A stretch of 64,000 bases of DNA from an uncultured Clostridiaceae bacterium (GTDB lineage Bacteria > Bacillota > Clostridia > TANB77 > CAG-508), in the NCBI GenBank assembly GCA_946998225.1, contig CAMPYH010000003.1, forward strand, positions 1 to 64,000. The letters run 5' to 3'. The position numbers and the translations under genes were made by a program. This document shows positions 1 through 8,123 of the stretch, piece after piece (the first letter of the stretch is position 1; every line of letters starts with the position of its first letter). The notes beneath the pieces were generated by a model. It had not been told where the DNA came from, did no database searches, and saw nothing but the letters and a program-made list of their open reading frames with translations.

Positions 1-1244
1 GTTTCCAAATGAATTTCGTGAGTAAAATTTTCTATTAAAATTTCATAGCTATCATAAAAAAATTTTTTTACGCTTTTTTTAGCACCTATATCTGCCATTG
101 TATATATGATATAAAGCCCTTGTAAAATCGCTTTGGTAACCAATGGATCACCTGCTGAATAGGAAATTATCTGGCTGAACCCAAGATATAGTTCATCCTC
201 CACAGAATAAGTTTGATAAATTATTTTTACATCTTCGTTCTCTTTCAGGATTATAAAATTATTGTCTGTAGATAAAAGTTTTCCAAACAATGATGACATT
301 TTATTTATACAAATTATTGCAGTATTTGGATCATTTGTTCCAGGGCTTAGGGCCATATTTGCGATTTCAGTTAAGTTTACAATTCCACGGTGATAATCTT
401 CTTCTCTATTATTGTAAATATTTATTAAAAACAATGAACTTAATTTTTCTTTTAATTCTTTTTTATCATTATCATCTAAATCACATTGGAATATCTTTAA
501 TTCTCCTAAGTTTTCTCCTTTGGTTGTGTATTCACCAAATCTCTTGTTTATAGACAGTTCTGCTCTCATCCCATTAAGCTCTTTAAAAATCTCATCTGCT
601 TTTATTTCAAATAAATAACCTGTACTATCAGCTACAATTGATAACTTTGTAGATTCACCGACTTCTTCATAATGCTCAGATTTTTCTCTTAGCTCTACCT
701 CTTTATCAATAAGTTTTTCACAGTTATTAAAAATATATTCTATAATATTTGATATTTTTATATTATCAAGAACCTGTCTTGAGAAAGTTATAAAACTAAG
801 CATTGCAACTATGGCATAGGCAATTCCAAAACTTCCAGCTACAACATGTTGGTCTGGACCAAGATCTTGCAATAAAAGGATACTGATCACTGAATAGAAA
901 AAACCACTTACAAATATACCATATAAACCAAGAACTCCTGTCCTATCTATGAAACTCTGAAGGAGTCTAGGTGATATGCTACTGCTATATTTATTAAGTA
1001 CAGTGACAATAGTTGTAAAGCAAAAAATACTTATAGTCAAAAATATTCCAGATATATTAGAAAGGAAATTTACCGACACTTCAACCGACAGCAATAATTG
1101 TTTGGGAATATAAGATTTAATTGCAATATATTTATGATCAAAAATCCAGGTAACCAAAAGAAGCGACACTGCTAAAATTATAAACCTTGACATTCTTAAA
1201 AAATTCTTATTATTAAAAAACCACAATTTAATTTTTGGCAACAT
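1..1244 (-). CDS. DUF2254-type predicted membrane protein (3' end cut by window edge)
   Basis: A reading frame open from an ATG at 1244 to the left edge gives about 414 residues without a stop; the last few residues lie outside the window. An AAGGAAGG ribosome binding site sits 7 bases before the ATG. The N-terminal 140 residues hold about four hydrophobic segments, and the rest is a soluble cytoplasmic-type domain. The motif ALSPGTNDPNTA is the signature I associate with DUF2254 membrane proteins, whose function is not established. Base composition looks less AT-rich than the neighbouring genes, which could mean later acquisition. Family length is roughly 400-440 residues, so the gene is nearly complete. 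Confidence 0.8.
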   Translation of the reverse strand, partial: MLPKIKLWFFNNKNFLRMSRFIILAVSLLLVTWIFDHKYIAIKSYIPKQLLLSVEVSVNFLSNISGIFLTISIFCFTTIVTVLNKYSSSISPRLLQSFIDRTGVLGLYGIFVSGFFYSVISILLLQDLGPDQHVVAGSFGIAYAIVAMLSFITFSRQVLDNIKISNIIEYIFNNCEKLIDKEVELREKSEHYEEVGESTKLSIVADSTGYLFEIKADEIFKELNGMRAELSINKRFGEYTTKGENLGELKIFQCDLDDNDKKELKEKLSSLFLINIYNNREEDYHRGIVNLTEIANMALSPGTNDPNTAIICINKMSSLFGKLLSTDNNFIILKENEDVKIIYQTYSVEDELYLGFSQIISYSAGDPLVTKAILQGLYIIYTMADIGAKKSVKKFFYDSYEILIENFTHEIHLE

Positions 1245-1471
1245 ACATCAACCTTCCTTTTTTAGTATTGTAATTACGAAAACATGTTATCATATATTTA
1301 ATTTTTGTCCAATATAAATAGGTATATCAATATCATTGTCATTAAAAAATTCTTTGGAATTTTCTTGCTTATTTTTCCTAATTTATCTTCGATTAATCTA
1401 TAAAATAACCTACTTAATTACACCCATTTATATAATATTCAAAAATAATCCGTTTTTACCACTAACCTCTC

Positions 1472-1498
1472 GAAAACTCTCTTGCAGTTTTCTTTTTT
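1472..1498 (+). terminator. Small hairpin with T-run, plus-strand oriented
   Basis: The 7-bp stem GAAAACT/AGTTTTC (1472-1478 with 1486-1492) is followed by six T. It has the form of a rho-independent terminator for plus-strand transcription, but there is no plus-strand gene upstream, so it may only block antisense reading. Confidence 0.4.
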
Positions 1499-1526
1499 AA
1501 TATGTTTTTACATTATATACAAATAT

Positions 1527-1563
1527 AACACTAACCATATTTTTTAAAAATATAGTTAGTGTT
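1527..1563. terminator. 37-bp near-perfect palindrome downstream of recJ
   Basis: AACACTAAC at 1527 pairs with GTTAGTGTT ending at 1563, and the AT-rich centre continues the stem with only one wobble pair. It lies 87 bases after the recJ stop. It could terminate recJ transcription, but the flanking T-runs are poor, so a protein-binding palindrome is also possible. Confidence 0.4.
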
Positions 1564-1649
1564 TATGTTGCATAAATTATATACTTTATACATGATTCTA
1601 AATTCTAATGCTAGATTATGCTTTTATTATAATTGTACCTTTAGTCAAT

Positions 1650-3347
1650 TTAAATCATTAACTGCAGAGTTTCATTTCCTCTAAATGTATTTAGATTTAG
1701 TGTTGCAAATATATTGTTCAAATCATCTTTCTTTATATTAAGTTTACCTAGTGTTTTAAAACTAATACAATCTATCTCTTTTTCAATTGCTTCTTTTTTA
1801 TTTGTTATTTTATTTATTCCATATCCTACAACTTGTGAAAAAGTTATTTTTGTAAAATTAGGCCTTTCCATTATGTTTTTAACTTTTAAATTTCTAAATA
1901 AAAATTTTGGTTCTTTATTTTTGTTTCCATATGGTCTTAATATTTCCATACTTTTTAAAAGTTCTATACTTGCTTCATTTAAATTTAATTCATTGTTGTA
2001 TTCATTTATTTTATCTAATTTTTCTATTTCTAATTTTTTAAATATATCATGCATTTTATTCTCTTTTGCTTTTTCGAAACTAAGTCCTGCTGCAAAATCA
2101 TGCCCACCAAAAGCTGTAAAATTATTACTTATATTTTCCAAAACATTATATATATTTACATCTTGCTCTACACATCTTGATGATCCTACAAATTCATCAT
2201 CATTTTTATTTGTATATATTAATGCAGGTTTTTTGTATTTTTCTGAAACCCTTGCAGCAACTATCCCAATTATTCCTTCATGTAAATTCTCTTTTCCTGC
2301 TAAAATAAATTCATATTCATTAAGTTTATCTTTTTTAATTATTTCTTCAATTTCATTAAAAGCCTTTTCAGTTTCTTCTTTTCTTTTGTAATTTAACTTT
2401 TCAAGTTCTTCACCTTTTTTTCTTGCCTCTAATTCGTCTTCTTCTATTAAAAGGCTAAGAGCTATATCTTCTCCCATCCTTCCACTAGAGTTTATTTTAG
2501 GTACGATATAATATGCTATGTCTTGTTCATTTAAATTATCAAAATTATTTATTAACACCTTAAGTCCTGGAAGAATATTTTCTTTATTTATATTTTTTAT
2601 TGCAAGTTTTATCATATCTCTGTTTTCACCATTAAGTGGCATAACATCTCCAATTGTTCCAATAATTGCAATAAACATAAGCTCATAAATTTTATCTTTA
2701 CTTATTTTCTTTTCATCTTCTAATTTTTCATTTATTGCTGTAATTAATTTAAATGCAACTCCCGAACCAGATAAATCTTTATATGGATATTTTTCTCCTT
2801 TTACTTTTGGATTTATGATGCTATATGAATTTGGAAGCACATCACCTTGTTCATGATGGTCTGTTACTATTGTATCTATTTTAGATTTATTTAACTCTTC
2901 AATTTCTTCATTGTTTTTTATTCCACAGTCAACTGTTATAACTAAATCTACATTATTTTTCTTAATTTCATTAACTTTTTCCTTATTCATTCCATAGCCG
3001 TCTATAAGTCTATTTGGTAAAATGTATTTTACATTTTTATACCCAATATATTTAAAGAAATTAAAAATAACAGAAATAGCTGTATTTCCATCTGCATCAT
3101 AATCTCCAAATATTAAAATGTTTTCATTTTTTTCCATTGCCTTTAATATTCTATCTACACTTTTTCCCATATCGTTAAATAAATATGGATCAATTAAATC
3201 TTCATATTTTGGATTAATATATTCATCTAATTTTTCATACTCTACTCCCATTTGATCTATTAGGCTTGCAAGTATGATATTACCGCTCAATTTTTCACTT
3301 ATTTTAATTGTATTTTCTTTATTTATTTTTATTTTTTTATTTTTCAT
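1650..3347 (-). CDS. recJ: Single-stranded-DNA-specific exonuclease RecJ
   Basis: RecJ degrades single-stranded DNA 5' to 3' in recombination and mismatch repair. The 565-residue product has the DHH-family motifs in order: FGDYDADGNTA near residue 81, TVDCGI near 138 and TDHHE near 163, which together bind the two catalytic metals. GGHDFAAGL near residue 415 is the DHHA1 substrate-binding motif, and a C-terminal OB-like domain follows. The length matches the family core. An AAGGA ribosome binding site precedes the ATG. The gene stands alone, divergent from the carbohydrate-binding protein at 3496. Confidence 0.95.
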   Translation of the reverse strand: MKNKKIKINKENTIKISEKLSGNIILASLIDQMGVEYEKLDEYINPKYEDLIDPYLFNDMGKSVDRILKAMEKNENILIFGDYDADGNTAISVIFNFFKYIGYKNVKYILPNRLIDGYGMNKEKVNEIKKNNVDLVITVDCGIKNNEEIEELNKSKIDTIVTDHHEQGDVLPNSYSIINPKVKGEKYPYKDLSGSGVAFKLITAINEKLEDEKKISKDKIYELMFIAIIGTIGDVMPLNGENRDMIKLAIKNINKENILPGLKVLINNFDNLNEQDIAYYIVPKINSSGRMGEDIALSLLIEEDELEARKKGEELEKLNYKRKEETEKAFNEIEEIIKKDKLNEYEFILAGKENLHEGIIGIVAARVSEKYKKPALIYTNKNDDEFVGSSRCVEQDVNIYNVLENISNNFTAFGGHDFAAGLSFEKAKENKMHDIFKKLEIEKLDKINEYNNELNLNEASIELLKSMEILRPYGNKNKEPKFLFRNLKVKNIMERPNFTKITFSQVVGYGINKITNKKEAIEKEIDCISFKTLGKLNIKKDDLNNIFATLNLNTFRGNETLQLMI

Positions 3348-3495
3348 TCATTTTCCTTTTCATAATTTATATTAGCAAATTTATTTCACCTCTTCAATTG
3401 TTACAATATTTTAAATTTCATACACTTTTCTGATTATTTTATTCATTTTTTGTTTGAATATTATATAATAATAATAATTAAAACAGGAGAAAAAT

Positions 3496-4404
3496 ATGGA
3501 ATATAACGGTTTAAGTATAAAAGAAAAAGATGTTTATGGATCACAAGAAATAACACTTAATTATAATAGAGATGAATTAAAAGATTCAAAAAAAGTTTTT
3601 GTTCATTATGGTACAAATGATTGGCAAAATGTAAGTGAAGTTGAAATGCAAAAAACACCTAATGGTTATGAAGCTAAAATTAGTATACCAAGAGACGCAA
3701 ACAAATTTAACTTTGCTTTTAGAAATGAAAATCTATATTGGGACAACAATGAAGGAAATAATTTTGAATTTGATGTAAAATCTGAACTTAAATATTTCGC
3801 TAACGATTTTCTTTTAAAATACACTGAAGATGTTTCATTTGATGACACAAATTTAGATGAAAATGAACCTGAAATAGATACAAATGCAAAAGGACTTACA
3901 GATAAAGAATTAGACTCTATATCTTTTGACCATACAAAAGACGAATTAGACAAATCTATAGAAGCTAAATTTGCAAAACTATTTGGCAGTTTAGAAAATG
4001 AAGATAAAAAAGAAGAAGAAATAAAAGAAGTTAATGAAGATGAATATGTTTTAGTACCATTAAAATTTACTTCAGATATACCTTATGTAAGCTTATTCAA
4101 ACAAGCAAAAGCTGAAGCTTTAATGGAAATAAGACAAAACCAAATAGAACCTGTAAGATATACTTCAAATGTTAAACTAATTGAAGTTATGAGAATGGAA
4201 GCAAATAGAAAATGGGTTCTAGCTCAAGCATCAAGAAATGAAAACGAAGAATTTGCTTTAGTAAAAGCATTTAATCCAATCGAAGCATATGATAATTCAT
4301 TTGTTGGAACAATTAAAAAATACTTCACATCAGTTGTTGAAAGCTTCAAAAAGCTTATTAACATCATTACAGAAGATCTTAATCCATCAAATGTATCTGA
4401 GTAA
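3496..4404 (+). CDS. Cytoplasmic protein with N-terminal carbohydrate-binding module (CBM25/53-like)
   Basis: The 302-residue product has no signal peptide or membrane segment. Residues about 15-95 resemble a starch-type carbohydrate-binding module of the CBM25/CBM53 group: VFVHYGTNDWQNV near 34 and FNFAFRNENLYWDNN near 72 carry the typical aromatic residues. A Glu-rich linker (about 160-180) leads to a helical C-terminal domain I cannot place. An intracellular protein of this kind could bind glycogen-like polymer, which is inference. An AGGAG site precedes the ATG, and a TATAAT box lies at 3464-3469 with no clear -35. It is one of only two convincing plus-strand genes. A repeat array and a strong terminator follow the stop. 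Confidence 0.75.
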   Translation: MEYNGLSIKEKDVYGSQEITLNYNRDELKDSKKVFVHYGTNDWQNVSEVEMQKTPNGYEAKISIPRDANKFNFAFRNENLYWDNNEGNNFEFDVKSELKYFANDFLLKYTEDVSFDDTNLDENEPEIDTNAKGLTDKELDSISFDHTKDELDKSIEAKFAKLFGSLENEDKKEEEIKEVNEDEYVLVPLKFTSDIPYVSLFKQAKAEALMEIRQNQIEPVRYTSNVKLIEVMRMEANRKWVLAQASRNENEEFALVKAFNPIEAYDNSFVGTIKKYFTSVVESFKKLINIITEDLNPSNVSE

Positions 4405-4408
4405 CTTC

Positions 4409-4505
4409 ACAAAAGATAAAACACAATACTATAACTTTACAAAAGATAAAATAACTAAACACACAAAAGATAAAATATATAAAATTAAATTCAAAGAAGA
4501 TAAAG
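4409..4505 (+). repeat. Three exact 13-base repeats plus a fourth degenerate copy forming a terminator arm
   Basis: ACAAAAGATAAAA occurs at 4409-4421, 4439-4451 and 4463-4475. A related AAAGAAGATAAAG at 4493-4505 is the left arm of the terminator. All four share AAGATAAA, which is complementary to the terminator's right arm. The frame across them encodes repeated TKDK, but I do not believe it is translated because it lies after the stop and has no start or ribosome binding site. Confidence 0.75.
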
Positions 4506-4530
4506 GAAACTTTATCTTCTTTTCTTTCTT
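4493..4530 (+). terminator. Rho-independent terminator of the CBM gene
   Basis: A perfect 13-bp stem (4493-4505 with 4510-4522) is capped by a GAAA tetraloop and followed by a T-rich tail. It lies about 90 bases after the stop of the plus-strand CBM gene. Confidence 0.9.
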
Positions 4531-4640
4531 ATTTATTATTTTTTCTTATTCTTTTTTGTTCTTTCTTATTCTTTCTTTTATTTATATTTATATTTATTTT
4601 TATTTTGCTTTATTGCTTATTTTTATCCTATTTTTTTCAT
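4516..4640 (+). other. T-rich polypyrimidine tract between convergent genes
   Basis: About 125 bases are almost entirely T with scattered C and A, starting in the terminator arm. I see no gene or stable stem inside. It fills the gap between the convergent CBM and sortase genes. Confidence 0.6.
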
Positions 4641-4671
4641 AAAAAAACATATTAGTAATTTAACTAATATG
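4641..4671 (-). terminator. Rho-independent terminator of the sortase gene
   Basis: The 9-bp stem CATATTAGT/ACTAATATG (4648-4656 with 4663-4671) is followed, in minus-strand direction, by seven T at 4641-4647. It lies 48 bases past the sortase stop codon. Confidence 0.85.
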
Positions 4672-4690
4672 CTTTATATTTTTATTGTTT

Positions 4691-4720
4691 ATTTGTTTTT
4701 ATTTGTTTTTATTTGTTTTT
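4691..4720. repeat. Three perfect 10-base tandem repeats at the sortase stop codon
   Basis: ATTTGTTTTT is repeated three times in tandem, and the last copy contributes two bases of the sortase TAA stop. Read through in the sortase frame it would encode repeated Asn-Lys. It is probably a slippage-generated repeat. Confidence 0.8.
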
Positions 4721-5423
4721 ATTTAACTTCTCTTGCAAGCACAACATGTCTTAATGTTGAATCATCATTACATGTAGATAAAGATATTTCTACATTTCCA
4801 TCTGTATCTCTAGATACATATGATGTATCACTTGGTTTTCTAGTTGCAACCTCATAAACCTCATATGTTATAACTCTTCCTGTCATATCTGTTACCATTA
4901 TTTTATCTCCATTTGTTAGAAGATGTAATTTTGCAAAGAATAAATTATTTCTATAGTTATGTCCTAATATAGTTGTATTACCTGGATTGTTTATTCCTCT
5001 TTGTGTATCTAATTGTGCAACTGCTATTTCAAGACTTCTTTTTGTTACTCTTTCAAGTATAGGGTATTCAACTTTTATTTTAGGTATTTTTAAAACACCT
5101 ACTACATTATAGTCTTCCATTCTAATACCAGGTACTTTACTACCTTGAGATGTTTTTTTCTCAAAATTTCCATCAGTTATACTTGATGGTCCTGAACCAC
5201 CTTCAAGATCTGATGTATTTTGATTATTTTCTTTTGGTGCTGTTTTTTTATTTTCTGTTGCTATCTTTTTAACAGCCTCTACCATATGATTACTATTTTC
5301 TTCAATATCTTTGTTTTTAAAATGCATAGATATTACTATACCGCCTCCTATTAGGAGTGTAGTGCCTATAATAACTAAAATTATTGTAAGCAAAATATTA
5401 TATGTCTTTTCGTCCATACTCAT
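4719..5423 (-). CDS. Sortase family cysteine transpeptidase
   Basis: Sortases join surface proteins to the cell wall or to each other outside the membrane. The 234-residue product has an N-terminal membrane anchor (about residues 9-31), a low-complexity Ser/Asn/Lys linker (about 50-90) and a C-terminal sortase barrel. The catalytic His lies in TTILGHNYRN near 150, the Cys in SLSTCNDDST near 216 and the Arg in LRHVVLARE near 224. I cannot assign the class securely; the single N-terminal anchor and short size fit class D or a related group. No LPxTG-type substrate or pilin gene is encoded nearby. It has its own terminator. Confidence 0.9.
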   Translation of the reverse strand: MSMDEKTYNILLTIILVIIGTTLLIGGGIVISMHFKNKDIEENSNHMVEAVKKIATENKKTAPKENNQNTSDLEGGSGPSSITDGNFEKKTSQGSKVPGIRMEDYNVVGVLKIPKIKVEYPILERVTKRSLEIAVAQLDTQRGINNPGNTTILGHNYRNNLFFAKLHLLTNGDKIMVTDMTGRVITYEVYEVATRKPSDTSYVSRDTDGNVEISLSTCNDDSTLRHVVLAREVK

Positions 5424-5466
5424 ACCTTTTCTTTATTTTCTTTTAAAATTTTAACATACCAATTTT

Positions 5467-5502
5467 AAAAAAACATTTGTTTTAAAAAATATATGTTTTT
5501 TT
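5467..5502 (-). terminator. Probable terminator after the RluA-type gene
   Basis: A 10-bp stem AAAAAAACAT/ATGTTTTTTT (5467-5476 with 5493-5502) with a 16-base loop lies just past the stop at 5510. Its A/T arms supply a T-run in either direction. Confidence 0.5.
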
Positions 5503-5509
5503 GTAATAA

Positions 5510-6283
5510 TTAATAATATATTAATTCTAATATACTGTCTTTATAGTTTGTAAAAACATCATTATATTCAAATGGTGGAATTACAAACTCTAAAAATAGA
5601 TCTTTTGTTGGATGTTTAAATCCTAAGTAATATGCAAAAAGTCCTAAATCTTTTGTTTTTTTACCAAATTTAAAATATTTAGCATATTTAACATCACCTA
5701 CTATTGGATGATCTATATTACTTAAACTTGTTCTTATTTGGTGTGATCTTCCTGTAATAAGATTTATATCTAAAAGAGTTGAATCTTCTCCTTTTTCAAT
5801 TATTCTATATTCCATTACACTCTTTTTAGCATCTTTTGCATCTGTTTTATCTACAACTATAGATTTATTATTTTTACTGTCTTTAATTATATGATTTTCA
5901 ATCTTTTTAATATCTTTTAATTTTCCATCCATTACTCCATCAGTAACTGCAAGATATCTTTTTTTCAGCTTTTTATTTCTAATTTCTTCAGAAATTCTAC
6001 TTGCAGATTTAGAAGTTTTGGCAAAAACCATAATACCAGCTGTTGGTCTATCCAGTCTTTGAACTAGTCCTAAATATGCTTCACCTTTTTTATTATATTT
6101 TACTCTAATATATTCTTTTAATATATCTAATATATTAGGATCTTTTGTATCATCACCTTGTGAAAGTAAATTCTTAGGCTTTACTACAACAAGTAGATGA
6201 TTATCTTCATATATTATATCTATATTTTCTTTTATATATTTACTTGTATTATCTATTACTACACTATATTTTTCTTTTTCCAT
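5510..6283 (-). CDS. RluA-family pseudouridine synthase
   Basis: Enzymes of this family isomerise uridine to pseudouridine in rRNA or tRNA. The 257-residue protein has the catalytic motif QRLDRPTAG near residue 90, where the Asp is the nucleophile; most relatives begin this motif with HRLD. LITGRSHQIRTSLS near residue 180 is the second conserved block. No N-terminal S4 domain is evident. A GGA-type ribosome binding site precedes the ATG. It sits 13 bases downstream of uvrC and is probably co-transcribed. The target base cannot be inferred from sequence alone. Confidence 0.9.
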   Translation of the reverse strand: MEKEKYSVVIDNTSKYIKENIDIIYEDNHLLVVVKPKNLLSQGDDTKDPNILDILKEYIRVKYNKKGEAYLGLVQRLDRPTAGIMVFAKTSKSASRISEEIRNKKLKKRYLAVTDGVMDGKLKDIKKIENHIIKDSKNNKSIVVDKTDAKDAKKSVMEYRIIEKGEDSTLLDINLITGRSHQIRTSLSNIDHPIVGDVKYAKYFKFGKKTKDLGLFAYYLGFKHPTKDLFLEFVIPPFEYNDVFTNYKDSILELIYY

Positions 6284-6296
6284 TTATTTTCCTTAT

Positions 6297-8117
6297 TTAT
6301 TCATTTAAACTTTTTAATATTTCTTCTGCCTTTTTATTAGATATACCTTTAATGCTAGATAGTTCCTCTACACTAGCCTTTTTTATATTTTCTAAACTTT
6401 TAAATTTTTTAAGTAAATTAGATTTAAGTACTTCACCTATTCCATTTATATTATCTATTTCAGACTTTAGCATATTTTTATCTCTTAAGCTTCTATGGTA
6501 TTTAATAGCTGAATTATGTACCTCTTCTTGCATATTCGAAAGTTTAAGCATTGTCTCATCACTTAATATGTATTCATATTTATTTTCATCTATTAAAGCA
6601 CGTGTTTTGTGTTTTTCATTTTTAACAAGACCAAATACAGGAATATTTAAATCCAGTATTTCTAAAGCTTCTTTAATTGCATTTATTTGGTTTATTCCAC
6701 CATCTGCAATTATTAAATCTGGAAAATCTCCAAGACCTGTTTTACCTTTAATGCTATGCATCATTCTTTTTAATATTGTTTCTTTTGTTACTAAATAGTC
6801 GTTTTGCATATTAATATTAGTAAATTTAAACCTTCTTGTAAGCTTTTTATTAATCTCACCATTTTCCATAACAACCATTGCAGATACTGTAGATGTACCA
6901 GATATATTTGAAACATCATACATTTCTATTCTTAAAGGAAGATTTTGTAATCCTAATATTTGTTTTAATTCTTCGAGACTTTCTTTTTGATTCATATTTT
7001 CGTTTAAATATATTTGTGCGTTCTCTTCTGCTAGTTCCAAAAACTTATTTTTCTTTCCCTTTTTAGGTACATTAATTTCTACTTTATATCCTGCCTCTTC
7101 TTTTAAAACATTTTCTAGTTCTTCTCTTTCTTCAAATTCTTCTCTTACAATTATTTTATTTGGTATATCTAGATTTTGGATATAATATTGTTTAAGAAAA
7201 GAAGCAAGTACTTCATCATCTCTTAAATGTTCTGGATCTTTAAATTTAAATCTCTTTCTTTCATTCATTTTACTATTACGTATTTCAAAAATTTCAATTG
7301 AAACATTAATTCCATCTCTTTTCATACCAACTGCATCAATTGAATTAAAAGAATAATTAGAAATTTTTTGATCATTTCCTACTCTTTTAAATTTAGAAAT
7401 CATATCTCTTAGCTCTGCAGCTTTTTCAAATCTTTCTTCTTTAGCGTAATTAAGCATTTCTTGTTCTAATTCTTTTTGAATTTCTTTAAAATCTCCAGAA
7501 AGAAATTTGTTCACTTCTACTATCTTTTTACTATATTCTTCTTTAGAAATATTTTTAATACATGGTGCATCACAAAGATTCATTTCATAATTTAAGCAAG
7601 GCCTTTTTCTATATTTAAAAGGCTTTTTTGTACGTATTTTAAATTTTCTTTGTACTATCTTAATTAAATCTCTTGGAACACTTGGATATGGATATGGTCC
7701 AAAATATTTTGCTTTATCTTTCTTCTTTTTTCTAACTACAATAAGTGTTGGAAAATCTTCATCAGTTATTTGAAGATATGGGTATGCTTTATCGTCTTTT
7801 AAAAGTACATTATATTTAGGCTTATATTTTTTTATTAAATTTGCCTCAAGTAAAAATGCTTCAGTTTCATTAGATGTTACAATATATTCTATATTATCTA
7901 CATTCTCTACCATCTTTTCTGTTCTTTTAATTTTTGCAGAATTTGTGAAATATTGTGAAACTCTATTTTTTAAATTTTTAGCTTTACCTATATATATTAT
8001 TTTTTGTTTATTATTCCTCATTAAATACACTCCGTTTTTTTTAGGGAGTGTATTTAAAATTTCTTTTATTCTCTTGTCTCTATCTGATTTTTTATTTTCC
8101 TTTTGACTTATTTCCAT
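6297..8117 (-). CDS. uvrC: Excinuclease ABC subunit C
   Basis: UvrC makes both incisions around bulky DNA lesions after UvrA and UvrB have located them. The 606-residue product is full length. A GIY-YIG nuclease domain is at the N terminus (NGVYLMRNNKQKIIYIGKAK near residues 29-48). A UVR motif that binds UvrB follows around 200-235 (YAKEERFEKAAELRD), then the RNase H-like second nuclease domain (EMYDVSNISG near 395 and DLIIADGG near 465), and a C-terminal helix-hairpin-helix pair around 555-604. It is only 6 bases from the giant mTERF-like gene upstream, so the two are probably co-transcribed. Confidence 0.97.
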   Translation of the reverse strand: MEISQKENKKSDRDKRIKEILNTLPKKNGVYLMRNNKQKIIYIGKAKNLKNRVSQYFTNSAKIKRTEKMVENVDNIEYIVTSNETEAFLLEANLIKKYKPKYNVLLKDDKAYPYLQITDEDFPTLIVVRKKKKDKAKYFGPYPYPSVPRDLIKIVQRKFKIRTKKPFKYRKRPCLNYEMNLCDAPCIKNISKEEYSKKIVEVNKFLSGDFKEIQKELEQEMLNYAKEERFEKAAELRDMISKFKRVGNDQKISNYSFNSIDAVGMKRDGINVSIEIFEIRNSKMNERKRFKFKDPEHLRDDEVLASFLKQYYIQNLDIPNKIIVREEFEEREELENVLKEEAGYKVEINVPKKGKKNKFLELAEENAQIYLNENMNQKESLEELKQILGLQNLPLRIEMYDVSNISGTSTVSAMVVMENGEINKKLTRRFKFTNINMQNDYLVTKETILKRMMHSIKGKTGLGDFPDLIIADGGINQINAIKEALEILDLNIPVFGLVKNEKHKTRALIDENKYEYILSDETMLKLSNMQEEVHNSAIKYHRSLRDKNMLKSEIDNINGIGEVLKSNLLKKFKSLENIKKASVEELSSIKGISNKKAEEILKSLNE

Positions 8118-8123
8118 TATTTT

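Larger units (their letters stand above)
1245..1649. other. 405-base intergenic region with two hairpins
   Basis: I see no gene here. It holds a hairpin followed by six T on the plus strand (1472-1498) and a long AT-rich palindrome (1527-1563), listed separately. The rest is unstructured AT-rich sequence between two minus-strand genes. Confidence 0.6.

Noticed and set aside
4289..4642. Plus-strand open frame with repeated TKDK after the CBM gene
   Set aside because: It starts inside the CBM gene, passes through a terminator and a T-rich tract, and has no ribosome binding site. The repeats are better read as RNA-level structure.
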